Assembly: GCA_019925795.1 (NCBI GenBank)
Contig: CM034310.1
Span: forward strand, 10,454,869 to 10,518,868
DNA from: Dendrobium chrysotoxum
Lineage: Eukaryota > Streptophyta > Magnoliopsida > Asparagales > Orchidaceae
Reading direction: 5' to 3'
Length of the DNA stretch: 64,000 nucleotides
A program made the position numbers and the translations under genes. Of the stretch, positions 46,081 through 57,736 are shown piece after piece (positions within the stretch are counted from its first letter, which is position 1; each line of letters begins with the position of its first letter). A model generated the notes under the pieces. That model made no database searches. It worked only from the letters and a program-made list of their open reading frames with translations, and was not told where the DNA came from.

Positions 46081-46466
46081 TTAGTCATCTTAAACAAAAA
46101 ATAAAAGAAGGCCGGTGAAGGGAATATTTTGATTATCTGCAATAGTTTGATCATATTGTATGTACAAATGATTTTCTTTTGATTACTTTAATTATTTAAT
46201 TTCGTTTTATAATTCAAATGCTTGTAATTATTTAATAATTCGGATTAGCTATATTAATATATGTTTAGATTAATATAAATTGAAATAGTTGTTAAAGTTT
46301 ATATGTTTATTTATTATTCAAAAGTAAAAAAAATTGAAAAACTATGTTGCGAAAGTGATCTTTATTCATTATTGATTTATTTATTTCAATATAATGTAAT
46401 AATATTAAATTATATTTAAACCTATGCTAAAAATAATTGTTCCAAAGAAAAATTATCTCTTAAATT

Positions 46467-46546
<80 letters not shown>

Positions 46547-46548
46547 AT
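46467..46548. repeat. (AC)n(AT)n(GT)n compound microsatellite
   Basis: ACACACAC, then about 60 bases of AT, then GTGTGTGT. Because AC is the complement of GT, the whole tract is self-complementary. The copy 2 version at about 60478-60519 has lost the AC part. Confidence 0.92.
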
Positions 46549-47988
46549 GTAATAACAAATATGTGATAATTGTTATAAGTCTCATGCATGCCACAAATTG
46601 GTCCAAAGAATAGTATATTATTGATAGAAATTATTATCCATAATTTTTACTATAATTTTATGAGTATCATTTATAAATTATTATTTATGTATTAGGTATC
46701 TTATGAGAACCGCCTTGATTTTATACTAAGCATACATATAGAGTTCATTTAGGACTGTTGAAACTTTTTATAAAGATAGTTTTAAAGCTACTGTAAAGAA
46801 ATGATCTTTTTTAAACCTGATGTACAAGGCACATTCGTAGCACAAAAATTTCTTTAAAACAATGAAAAAGTTGTTGTCAAATAAAAATTGTGATTACAAT
46901 TTGAAAAGCAAAGCTGTAAGAATGTTGTACCAAAGGAAGCCATAGTTAATATTTTATGCATAAGAAAATAATATAGTTGTTAATTATGAGTGCATTTTAT
47001 TCTTTTTATCTAGTATAGATCCTATACCTGCAAATTTAAATTGCATTTCAGCTTTTAATGGAGGAAAATGAAAGAATGAATCATAATTATGCCTCGATGT
47101 AGACTATGTGATTCAAAGTAACCGTCCTCCTAACCTTACTATAGAAAGTACTACTGAACAAATGGCTTGTAATAACTCAAATTTTTGAAATAATTTTTTT
47201 AAATGAAAATTTTGAATGTGGTGCCATGACTTGCCAAATAAGGATGAGAGAGAGAGAAGAGAGAAGGTTGTTCGGAGCTTTTTCATCTATCAATTTTGTT
47301 TAAAGTTTTCTTATATTCATTGTAAGTAACTTAAATATCATTTTAGTTTTTAATTATTTTAAGTTTGACGAATTTTTTCTCTCCTAAATAAATAAAAATA
47401 TATTTTCTCATGATTTATCGAGTTTTTACAGTATAACTTTTTACATATAATAGATATGAATAGTGTGGATATTTTAACAGTGACATCACTAAATTTCACT
47501 GGATAGAATCAAAGCTATGATTTTTTGAAGTTATATATATTATTTAGATTTTCTTGTATTGATCAGAATTGATTATTTCATGCTGCGTTTTCATTGTAGC
47601 ATTTACATAAGCAAGAAAGACTGGTTGTTAATACTATAAAATGGATCGGCTGTTAAAATATAATACCCTGTGTATGAGGGTGGACCGATAGAATTTCTTT
47701 TAAAAATGATTAATGGTTATATCTCGGTTGTAGCTTATAACAAATGATTGAATTAAACTGACAGGCAGAGGGTGAGAACTCTTAACTATTATTGAAAGCC
47801 ACCTATAATAATAATAATAATAAATAAAAGATAGTGATATAAAAAAGAAAGAGATAACAGGATAAAAATGCCACATTAAAGTTGGATGCCTTGCCTTGAT
47901 GAACCATATATTGATGCATGTATATACTGATTGCATTGATAAATAGAGTAGTAATATATGCACATAGATAACATATAAACGGATACAA

Positions 47989-48877
47989 CACTACAGGAAA
48001 ATTGCTCATTACCGGCGGATTTTCCGACGGTTTTCCGGCGGATTTCCGACTGATTACGAGTAAATATTTCCGAATAATTTTCAGACAGATTTTCCTACAG
48101 CTTTTCCGGCGGATTTCCGACGGATGTGTTTCCAGTGAATTCCGCCGAAAAATTTAATAAATTATTAATTATTTATGGCTTATTTTAATTAATTATAAAT
48201 GTAATAATTTACTTTAATTAATTACTAATTTAATAAATTATTAAAATTAATTGTTAATGTCATAACTTATTTTAGTTATTAATTAAAATTATAAATTTTA
48301 ATTAATTACTAACTTTAATATTTAATTTTCATTTATTTTTTAATAGTATGGAAAGTTATTAAATATATAAAAAGTAACATTTCTAGTAGTTTTTCATCTA
48401 CAGCAAAATGGTGGAGTGTTTGCCAAAAAATAGGTCTCTTGTTCGAATCACACGCTCGTTACAGGCACAACGCGCGGGCTAGCGAGGGCGGGTCAGGCTG
48501 AACTGCCAAATCGGGTACGCGGGCACGAGTTTGGGGTCAGGCTATGCAGGCAAGCCAGCGGGTCGAGCTATGTGGGCACCAGGGCGAGTCCGATCTGTGC
48601 GGGCGCGAGAAGGGCAGGCGGATTTCAGTTTTTAAATTTTTTTTTAGTTTTTTCGGCTGAGTTTTTCCACCGGACGGCCGCCGGAAAATATTTCCGGCGA
48701 ACTAATTCCGCTGGAAAATTTTTTCGTCGGTTTTTTCGAAGGAAATGTTTTTCCGACGCTCAATTTACCGTCGAAAATATTTTCGCCTAAAATCCACCAA
48801 AAAATTTAGAAATCCGCCAAAAAATTCAGAAATAGTCGCCGAAAAATCCGCCGGTAATACATTATTTTCCTGTAGTG
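47989..48877. mobile_element. Non-autonomous CACTA element, 889 bp
   Basis: Starts CACTACAGGAAAAT and ends ATTTTCCTGTAGTG (perfect inverted ends), with a CAA target duplication at 47986-47988 and 48878-48880. Subterminal repeats of the TTTTCCGGCGGATTTCCGACGG kind fill about 48016-48145 and 48655-48860, as expected for CACTA transposase sites. The core has a GC-rich part (48450-48620) and GTTCGAATC at about 48434. No transposase. Copy 2 has the empty site ATACAAGTATT at about 61949. Confidence 0.95.
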
Positions 48878-49084
48878 CAAGTATTGATTGTATATAATTG
48901 ATAGGATGGATGCAAGAGGATAAAACTAATAATATTGACACATATGTGCATGTGATTCTTTTTACTGATGCTTGAATGATTATAGTATCGATGTTTTATT
49001 GATTTATTGATTCTTATGCTTGTTTGATTCATAGATTCGTTGTAATAAATTTCCTACTTTTATTATTGATCATCTTGAGCTTTA

Positions 49085-49936
49085 CATGGCTAACTTTGAT
49101 AAATGGGAGTATTCTAATTATATAAGTCTCTACAAGAAAGTTACCTTATTTTGCTAGAAAATCTACCACAAAATAAGAAAAATCCATTACAAAAGATGAT
49201 TTGAATCGAATTTGTGGCGGAATATAATATGACGTAAAAAGTAACATTATAAATTATTTGCGGTGAAAAAAAATGCAGCAAATATTTTTGGTGAATTTGA
49301 GACAGATTTGTGGCCGAATTTCAGCCAAAGAAATAAAAATAAAAATACAACAAATTATGCCCAATCGGGTGGGCTACGCACTACTCGAGCCTGACAAGAC
49401 TGCTCGCAACCCGAGCCTGATCGCACTGCCCAATCCTGATTGGCTGCTCCCACCTGACCAGCTACCCTCTCTAGCCGAACTTCCCATGCCATCTCCCTTA
49501 TGATCGGCCAGCCCGAGATTCAAACCCTGCTCCACTCATCAAATACCATTTCCCTTCTCCACTCAGTCGCGGAGACAAAACAACATAAATTTTTTTTTTT
49601 ATATTATAACTTAGCTTGCGGTAGTGATTTCCGCTGCAAATCCGTTGAAAAAATAAATCGTCAAATTTTTTTCGCAACTCCGTCGCCATTTTTGACAAAA
49701 AAGATAACTCACCATAAAACCCACCGCAAATCCATTATAAATTGCTAACTTTCCTTTATTGAGTTCTAAGGACATGAAGAACTCTATTCCAGAAACTATG
49801 AAGGGACTAATACCTGAAAAAAATGTGATAAGAAGTTTTTGAGTCAAATAGTAGACCATTTCATTGATTATGAAAGATTGAAACATGAATCATTCTTAAT
49901 AAACTTATTTTAATGCAGTATAAAGGCAAAATGAAT
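49085..49936 (+). pseudogene. Copia gag fragment, copy 1, interrupted by CACTA and LINE C
   Basis: Outside the CACTA insert the translation reads ANFDKWEYSNYIS, then SKDMKNSIPETMKGLIPEKN, fitting the UBN2_2-type Copia gag segment (usual text KFDKWxRSNxLSLxxMKxSI). The fuller version is in copy 2 at 62150-62520. LINE C cuts it at 49937. Confidence 0.7.
49128..49761. mobile_element. Second, decayed CACTA-type element, 634 bp
   Basis: Ends CTCTACAAGAAAGTT and, inverted, CAATAAAGGAAAGTT, both near CACTACAAGAAAGTT. An AGT duplication flanks it (49125-49127, 49762-49764). Copy 2 has one AGT and no insert (62201-62203). It holds GTGGCGG/TTGCGGT-type subterminal text, a GC-richer core (49365-49520) and, on the minus strand, GTTTGAATC near 49520. 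It interrupts the Copia gag relic. Confidence 0.88.
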
Positions 49937-50043
49937 TTGGCTCATACCCACTTGGTAGGTTACATTCTATCCCTAACAATAAGAAGTGTTCTTTTATTCA
50001 TGGTAAAGGAATTAATTAGACCAAAATTAACTCGATCACTCAT

Positions 50044-51451
50044 TTGACGGGGTTCTGTAAGAAAACTTTACTTATCTTTTATTTGGGCACCCCTCTTTAC
50101 AAGGGTAGAAGGAAATCTTTTTCTTTGATAATACTTTACAAAAAAATCAAGATAGGATTTCTATTTGGGAATTTAAATTATTATCGATGGTTGGCAGACT
50201 TCATTCAATTAAAAGTATTCTTTCTTCTCTGATGATTTATTTATGTCAAACTATTGCTCCTACTTTGAAAATATGCAACTGGATAAGCTATTCAATAGAT
50301 TCTTTTGAGGTTCATCTCATGATCATGAAAATATTAATTGAAAAGCTTGGAGCTCTTGTATTGATCCTGTTAGTGATGGTTGGGTGGGTTGTAAGTCCAT
50401 CCATGATATGGTTTATTGTTTTTCTATTAATTTGTGGTGGAAATTTTTTAGTAATAAATCTTTATGGTCCAACTTCATGCATAAGAAGTATTGCAATAAT
50501 ATTCACCCTATTCAATGTGCTTAAAAGAAGGGCCAATCTATTGTTTGGTCTCGTATTTATAAAATTAAGTAGTTTGGTGAGAGTTTTATTCAATGGGGTA
50601 TTGGTTTTGGATCCTCTTATTTCTAGCAAGATGATTAGATTGGGTATGGCTCTATGATGCTACTCCTAACACTCACATCTTATCCAATTGGAAAGTTTCT
50701 AACTTCATTATGAATGACAATTGGAATTATAATCTTATTAGGGAACATGTTTCCTCTAATATTGCAGAAGACATTTTTAATATCCTTATAAACTTTCTTT
50801 CCAAAGATTAACATATTTCAAGTTGTCTGCTGATGGTGAGTTCTCTAATAAGGAAGTTTAAATGCTTATAGGTTGAAATCTCCTATCAATCAAGTATTTC
50901 ATAAATTTTGGAACTTCATTACCCCCTCATAACATTTCCATCTTAGTTTGACAAATTCTTAATGGTTTTATTCCTACTAATGATTTGCTATAAAAAAAGA
51001 TTTTTTTTTTGTTACTTCTAAATGTCAATATTGTTATAGTTCAGAGAGAATCAATTATGTATTTATTCATAGTCCCATTGCTACTAAAGATTGGTATTTT
51101 TTGGATAATGTGTTGGGCCTTAAATTGAACCTTTATAATTCCAATTGTTATTCTATTCTTGCTCATTTCTTTCATAAAAAAATTGCTGGTCATATTTCTA
51201 CTGTGGTTCCTATGAATATTTTTTAGTTACCTTGTATTGAGAAAAAAATTTGCAAACACTCTGGCATTAATATGAGCTTTGATAGAATCACCATTAGTCT
51301 TAATCATAAAATTCAGCAATTAGTGGCTGCTAAGTTACTTCATCTTACGCATTTTAAAGGGAATCATTCTTAGTTATCCTTCTTTCAACTTTCTTTTAGT
51401 TTAGATAACATTGATAGGCCTCCCAATAACTTTTATTGGGTTAAGCCCAAG
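50044..51451 (+). pseudogene. RT C-terminal and zf-RVT relic of LINE C
   Basis: FYLGTPLYKGRRKSFSL (near 50075; LINE B has YLGTPIFKGRKRSHLF), GRLHSIKSILSSLMIYL (LINE B GRLVLIKSVLCSIPLYL), and near 51015 TSKCQYCYSSERINYVFIHS with PIATKDW (LINE B SKCQCCFHLEDLNHVF...PIAMKVW). Stops and shifts are frequent. Confidence 0.85.
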
Positions 51452-51935
51452 TTGAATCAAGTTAAACTCAACATTGATGGTTCTGTTTCTCAATATTCTA
51501 TTTGTTATGTTGGCATTATTAGAAACCATCATGGTGACATCATCTTTTCTTTTTCTGGCTCCATTCCTATGACTTCTGTGATTATTGTTGAGGCCAAGGC
51601 TTTACTTATGGATTTAAAATTTTGTTTGGATCATAACAATCAAAATCTCTGGATCGAGTCAGATTCTCTACTCTTAGTTAATTTAATTTCGGGTAGCAAA
51701 TGCAACAATGCCTCTCTTCACTAAATTTTCATAAGTATCAAATTATATCTTAATCATTTGGATTATATTATTACACATATTTGGAGAGAAGGGAACTATT
51801 GTGCTAATTGGCTTGCTAAAAATAGTTTGGCTATATCCACCACTAAAGTTTATAATAACTTAAATGATCTGCATACTTTGAGGGGTTTTGTGAGATTAGA
51901 CAAATTAGCTTTATCTTACATCACGCATTTCTAAC
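51452..51935 (+). pseudogene. RNase H domain of LINE C
   Basis: NQVKLNIDGSVSQYSICYVG keeps the first catalytic Asp, IIVEAKALLMDL the Glu and LWIESDSLLLVNLI the second Asp (canonical ESD). A TAA at 51722 interrupts, after which HIWREGNYCANWLAKNSL and LRGFVRLDKLALSYI continue in frame to a stop near 51933. Of the three LINEs this one has the most canonical ESD motif. Confidence 0.9.
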
Positions 51936-52834
51936 CCTATCTTTGTCTTGGCTTCTTTTCTCATCTCCTTGGCCTTTATTTTACTTTCCTGGGTTGATTA
52001 TTACTGTTGATTTTTAATTTTCTATTTGTATTTATGCTGCTGCTCTTCCTTTGTGATTGGGTTTGTGTCTGGCTATTTCTCCTTTTATTTTTTCTTTATT
52101 ATATTTTGGTACACTATCTGCTATGGTTAATTTGATGTCTGATGGGTGTTTGTCTTTGATGCTATTTTATGGTTCCTTGCCTTTGAAGTTCAATGTCTTT
52201 GTTATCTCCAATTTATTTTGGCTTATGTTGTAGCATTTTTCTTCCTGTCTCTAATTTGTTGTGGCCTGTTTTTTATTTATTTTTTTATAGTAGTTCCTTC
52301 CTGGGTAAATTTGTTTCTTTTATGTTAGTGTGTTTTTTCTTCTTCTTTGTTGTTAGTGTTCTTGTGGGTTATGCATTTGGTGTTCTTGGTCGCCCTCTTT
52401 AGATTTTTGCTCTAATGCTGTTATAACTATTTTCTGTGGGTTTGTTTATCTCCATTTATTCATCTAGTTTGAATTTTTATATTTTGCTTCTTTTATGTTT
52501 GGTCGTTATTTTCTTGTCTTGCAAGTTTTGTTTCTTCCTAGTAATAGATAATTAGGTGCTTTCTAGCTTCTTGCAGTTTCTTTCTTATTTTTTGCAGGTG
52601 GTTCATGCTGAAAGACTTTAGTTGATCTCCTAATTTTTTTGGGTGATGGCTTCTGGCCTCCCAAGATTTTTCTTAAGTTTTTTTGGTCTTATACTTAGAC
52701 GAGATCTTTGGCTCTTAGGTTTTCTTTCCTTTTTATTATAGATCTTCTGAGCATTAGCGAGCTAGTGATCCCTTTTAAAGACTTATAATTTTTATTTTAT
52801 ATCAACGCGTAAGCCCGTCAATAGGTTTCTATCA
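51936..52834 (+). other. 3' untranslated region of LINE C
   Basis: About 0.9 kb, very T-rich on the sense strand, with hydrophobic chance frames. The last ~95 bases (GAGCATTAGCGAGCTAGTG, CCCTTTTAAAGACTT) match the ends of LINEs A and B. Confidence 0.75.
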
Positions 52835-52883
52835 AAAAACAAATAAAATAAAAATAAAAATAAAAATAAAATAATAAAGAGGA

Positions 52884-52890
<7 letters not shown>

Positions 52891-52958
<68 letters not shown>
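52891..52958. repeat. (AT)n microsatellite, 68 bp
   Basis: Expanded AT run in copy 2; copy 1 has ATCATATTTATGCATTTTG at the same place (about 40743), so the expansion is private to copy 2. Confidence 0.93.
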
Positions 52959-52960
<2 letters not shown>

Positions 52961-54509
52961 CTAGATCTAAATTTGTCTGTGAGCAAGACTTGATCATACT
53001 AACAAGGTTGGCAAGCTGGAGCAAGGGAGCCAAGTGAGGAAATAAAAAAAGTACAAAGAATTGCTGAGAAGTTAAAAGATCTCAATGAATAATAAAAATA
53101 GCATGCATTTCAAAATATATCTTTTAACCCCTTATTCATAGGGTTAAGAGATCTACAAAAAAAGCTACACCTAAAAAAATAAAAAGAATAAATAAATTAT
53201 GTGATAAATACAAAGTAACATAGACCTTTAGACTAAACTGTTAGGTGCACAAATGGTTCCTCACCTCTAATGTGATTATCTACCTTTGATGTGGCTTGAA
53301 GAACCTCCATTGAATACATTGGGCAAGTCCTTAGGGGCGAGTGCCTTCAGCAAGTCTTCAGGGACAATGTCTAGGGTGAGCTTGTGAAGATGAGTCCCTT
53401 GGTGAGTGATGAGGCTGTTGAATTACACTAGGAGTTGCTTGATCTAAGGGTCGAGATGTTTGTGACTAGCAAACTTCTGGAGTTATAAGTGATCATTTCA
53501 TCCTATGCCACTTGGTAGAGAAATGCATAGTGTCTCCCAATCTTCTTTTAAATTATATGTATGTATAGGCTATTTTTGGGGTGTGAGTGATATAAACTCA
53601 TCCATATGTACGAAAACTTATAAAATTTGTTATGTAATAAAATTTTATATATGTTTTGTACTCTTTTTTTTCAATTGAGAGTTATGTTTTTTTATTAATT
53701 ACTTCTCTTTCTATTTATTTCATCTATGATGACTTTTACTTAAGATCAACTCTTTTCTTTTCTATTAAGAGAAAATCTTTATTTTATTTTCATGGTGGTT
53801 GTTCTTTGAGAAAGCATAAGCTAAGTGATTTTTTTGGTAATGATAAGAAAGAGAGAGAGAGAGGTGAGATAAAGCTTATTTATGATAGATGTGACACGAA
53901 CCTTGGAATTTAAACCTATGATTTTTTTTTATAAATACCCCCTCGCTCTTTGGGAGGGGCACCTTCTCTTCATTTCTTTTTCAACATTCTCTCACTCAAT
54001 TCACTTTTGCCTTAGCTTGCACAAGTATTCCCATACAAGATGCATAGCTTTTTTGAAAGGTGTCATAATATCAAGTCTCATTGATGACTGAGATGTTCGT
54101 TGATATTCGTTGGGTATTGCTACAATGACACCAACAAGATAGTCTAAGTCCCCATTAAGGATGAATTTCTCAATATGTTATATGGGACAAGCTATACTTT
54201 TGTTGTGACCACTTCAAACTCGGACTGCGAGTTCTCCTTTTATCTGGAGCTCACCAAGATCCTCAAATATTATAAATTTGTGCTAGTGCATATTATATAA
54301 ACTCAATATTGATTGTGGTGTCCTTTATTTCCCCTTTAAATTTAGTGAAGATCAACTGGGGCTTCAACTTTGATTTAAAGGGAAGTATAAGGACATGAAC
54401 TAAATGTACTTACATTGAGTTATAGAGACCCTAATAAATACATCAAGATGCATTGTGATCTGACTCTAAGAGATATAATCATTTATATTATATTTTATAC
54501 ACATACATA

Positions 54510-54541
54510 CCCCCCCCCGCCCCCCCCCCCCCCCCCCCCCC
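54510..54541. repeat. Poly(C) tract
   Basis: Nine C, one G, one stretch of 22 C. Copy 1 has CACACACCCCATTC at the equivalent site (about 42280), so the tract expanded, or was mis-assembled, only here. Confidence 0.9.
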
Positions 54542-55125
54542 AATCTGATAATACAAAGATGAGCCTCTAAATCATTTTTATGCAACTTTTATTAGATTGT
54601 GGGAATTAGGAGTGTTGAAGAAAAGATAACGAAGAAGTGCCTTATGAATGAATTTCTTAATCGAACAATATCACCATTACTTATCACACCAAACTTCAAT
54701 TTTCTAACATGCAACCAATAAAGCACCCCTAAAGAAGAAGTTCCCATGCATGATTACTTTATGTCTAATTAACACTAAAATAAATATAATTAAAATCCTA
54801 TCTACATAAATTAGGAAGGAAGTGCTATAATAAGAAACCATACATATATATACCAAATGATTCAGTTATGGAAGATAAGAATGTACACTTAATACAGATT
54901 TATATCCATTCACACTAAGATTTTCTTAACCAAGGAAGAAAGAACATTAGATCTAGTATCATAATTAAAGTTTTGATCATAATGAGTTTTAAAGTTATTG
55001 AATTTTTTTTTTTTTTGAGATAAGTGCAATACAAATCTTTAATGATTTCTTATTTTTGCAGCACAAAATAATTTAAAATAATTTTAAAATCTATTCAATT
55101 AAAAATTGGTGAGAATATCTTAACC

Positions 55126-56185
55126 CAGTGGTGGAGCTAGAAACTTCTTATAGAAAGGGCATAAATTTTTTTTTTTTTCTTACAAGAAACATTAGATTGC
55201 ATTTCTGCAAGACACATTGATTATATAATTTATTTAAGGGATAAATTGAAATGAAAAATTCAAAAAATATATAATACATTCTAATGCATAGATTCTATAA
55301 AATACTATTCAAATAGACACTATGGAGCATAACAAAAATTAGATAGCATGGTGCTAAGAATTGAAGCCTATAAAATGGATTAAGTATATATACACAATGG
55401 ATCAGATTCGACACAATTTTGATTTCGAAGATATTAGATTCATTTTGAGATGAGTGCAATATAAATTCTTGATATGTTATAAAATTTTCAAAGCAATTCC
55501 AGCAGATTTTAAATGTTTTTTTTATTCTATTCAATCTATTCAAATTTCAAAATATATGTGAAATTAGCCTGCTTTAGTAATGATTTGATGAGATCGTTTG
55601 TGGATGTTTTCACCCCTACCATTCAAGCATTTATATAAATATTCAACCATCTGATTATCTATGGGATTCTTTTTTCAATGCATCAAACACAAAGAAAAAA
55701 AATGAAAAATCATATAGCAACATTGAAAGTATACATCAGCAAAATAAAGCATCAATAGAAGGCGGACAAAACATTCTGAAAGCCAGCCATAGCCTTTCGT
55801 GGACATAGATAGCATTGAAGTCATCAACGTCGCATGTGACTATACCGTAAGATACGACGGGAAGCTAGCCTCAGTTTGCGGAGACCGAGCAGGTGATAGA
55901 TTCGACGAGTCTTCCTCACAAACGTCGCGCGGTCAAGCGGAGCAGGCGAAACAGAGAATCACGAACAAATCTTCCTCAAGTTGGCGTCGAGCGGAGCAGC
56001 AAATCATGACAGAAAATAGAAATTAGGTCTTAGCGTCTAGTGAAGCTGACGAATCACAAGAGGAAATAGAAATTAGGCTTTTTTTAAAAATTAAAGAAAG
56101 TTTTCGCTTGTCAAAATTAAATGCGATTTTTTATAAATTTTTTATGGGGACATGTGCCCCCTAGGCTCCCCTTTATCTGCCTTTA
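55126..56185. mobile_element. hAT-like element, 1060 bp
   Basis: Starts CAGTGGTGGAGCTAGAAA, the common start of plant hAT elements. The other end (inverted: CAGATAAAGGGGAGCC within the last 22 bases) is decayed. TCTTAACC (55118-55125) and TCTTAACT (56186-56193) form an 8-bp target duplication with one mismatch. Copy 1 has the empty site near 42862. A GC-richer block with CGTCGCGCGG-like text lies at 55800-56010. No transposase seen. Confidence 0.8.
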
Positions 56186-56471
56186 TCTTAACTATAAAGT
56201 TTTCCTCTAAAAATGGAATTTTTATTAGGTCCGGACACTGGATGTAGTTTTAAGTTCGGAGTCCAATAAAATTATGACATCTGTATTATACAGCTGGATA
56301 ATCTTTTTTATTTCTTTTTTAATTTTTTTCTTGCCAACCCGCCAATAAAATCATGACGCTCAAAAAATATTTCAAAGCTACTGAGAAAGAAGAAACAAGG
56401 AGAAGCCAATGAAGATGAAGACTTGTTTGGAGGTGGAGAAGCCGGTGAAGAAGAAGATTAAGACTAGTTGG

Positions 56472-56566
56472 GGGTTCTGAGGGGGCAGTGCCCCCTGGCG
56501 GGGGTCTGAGGGATCAGCGCCCCCTGGCAGGGGTCTAAGGGGGCAGCGCCCCCTGACGGGGTTCGA
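56472..56566. repeat. 3 x ~30-bp GC-rich tandem repeat in the Mutator-like element
   Basis: GGGGTCTGAGGGGGCAGCGC / CCCCTGGCA-type units, three in a row. Each holds a GGGGGCAGCGCCCCC-like dyad that can fold on itself. Confidence 0.88.
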
Positions 56567-56739
56567 CCTAGAGGGAGAACACATGCTTCTGTAATATTTT
56601 TGTTCATTTTAAAGCATTCTTAGCTTTTTCACAAATATGTTGTGTACTAGTCATGTTGATTCAAATGTAAGAAACTATCATATTGATTCAAATGTAAGAA
56701 ATCTGATTAAGAAATACATATTATTTAGAAATACTAAGT

Positions 56740-57015
56740 GGTACCGAGCATTGGTACCGAGAATACCCAGCAGTACCGAGCATTGGTACCGAGCAGTACC
56801 GAGCATTGATACCGAGCTGTTTTGAGCATAGGTTCCGAGCAGTACTGAGCATTGATACCGAGCGGTACCGAGTAGTACCGAACATTGATACCGAGTCGTT
56901 CTGAGCGGTACTGAGCATTGGTACCGAGCGGTACTGAGCATTGGTACCGAGCGGTACTGAGCATTGGTACCGAGCGGTACTGAGCATTGGTACCAAGCGG
57001 TACCGAACAGTACTG
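56740..57015. repeat. GGTACCGAGCATT minisatellite in the Mutator-like element
   Basis: About a dozen variants of GGTACCGAGCATTGGTACCG with period near 11-23 bp; GGTACC is itself palindromic. All open frames here are repeat translations on the minus strand, not genes. Confidence 0.92.
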
Positions 57016-57701
57016 AGACTCTGAGAGTTCAAAATAAACAAAACATTGTCTTCTCCTCCTCCAAATAAATCTTCATCTTCACCAGCTTCTCCACCTCCAA
57101 ACCAGTCTTCATCTTCACCGGATTTTCCTCCTCTAAACCAGTCGTCATCTTCACCGGCTTTTCCTCCTTTCTTCTTTCTCAGCAGCTATGAAAAATTTTT
57201 TAGCAGAAATCCTAAAAAATAGAAATGTTTTGTGGTATTTCATTTTTAAAAAGAGCGCCAATTTTAAAACCTTAAATTTGAACATGAATATTTTGGGCCG
57301 GGTTGGTCGGGTTAGCAAGAAATAAACAAAAAATAAATCATAAATTAATATCCACGTGAACAGGACAAGTATCGTAATTTTATTGGACTCCGAACATAGA
57401 GCTACATCCGGTGTCCGGACCCATAAAAATTCCTAAAAATGACACATGATTCATTGTTCCTTCAAACTGCTTTTGTTGCCTTGTTGGACATCTATATTAT
57501 TAGACATGGCCAATTTCTATTGTTAGGATGTGGCCCTTTTTTTAGCTGGCATGGTAGCATAAGGCAGCACCACTGCCAGCACATGGCCTTTTTTTAAGGG
57601 TTGGTAATCTCAAGCAAATTTTCCTATTACAAATTTGGTAAATGCAAGTTAGCCAGCCTTTGTTTTCATATATATAATCTCTCCATTTAAAAGGTTGCCC
57701 A

Positions 57702-57736
<35 letters not shown>

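Larger units (their letters stand above)
40729..49936. repeat. Segmental duplication, copy 1
   Basis: Aligns in the same orientation with 52875-62376. Both begin TAAAGAGGAGAAAAT and end at AAAGGCAAAATGAAT. By eye a 170-bp sample (about 42420-42590 vs 54660-54830) has around 8 differences. Insertions private to this copy: Tourist-like MITEs (43470-43562, 45964-46080), an unclassified ~550-bp insert (44159-44711), and CACTA elements (47989-48877, 49128-49761). No host gene recognised. At its right end are pieces of a Copia gag. Confidence 0.93.
49937..52874 (+). mobile_element. LINE C, 5'-truncated, at the junction of the duplication copies
   Basis: Starts where homology to copy 2 stops (49936) and ends in an A-rich tail (AAAAAACAAATAAAATAAA, about 52835-52874) directly before copy 2 begins. 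Contains RT C-terminal, zf-RVT and RNase H pieces in order and a 3' end matching LINEs A and B inverted. It lacks ORF1, endonuclease and most of RT. No clear target duplication. Confidence 0.88.
56216..57432. mobile_element. Mutator-like element with long inverted arms, 1217 bp
   Basis: Perfect 9-bp target duplication CTAAAAATG at 56207-56215 and 57433-57441; the empty site in copy 1 is CTAGAAATG (about 42882). Ends GAATTTTTATTAGGTCCGGA and, inverted, GAATTTTTATGGGTCCGGAC, then GATGTAG and GTTCGGAGTCCAATAAAATTA on both sides. The inverted similarity reaches inward to GAAGATGAAGACTTGTTTGG (near 56416) and its complement near 57100, so each arm exceeds 200 bp. No transposase; the middle is filled by two tandem repeats. 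Confidence 0.93.

Noticed and set aside
48390..48450. Possible tRNA gene around GTTCGAATC
   Set aside because: Only the B-box-like string is present; no acceptor stem, anticodon arm or A box could be folded.
52792..53033. Frames coding alternating Ile-Tyr
   Set aside because: Translation of the AT microsatellite.
56678..57041. Three overlapping minus-strand frames with repeated Arg-Tyr-Gln-Cys-Ser
   Set aside because: Translation of the GGTACCGAGC minisatellite; all three frames are open for the same reason.
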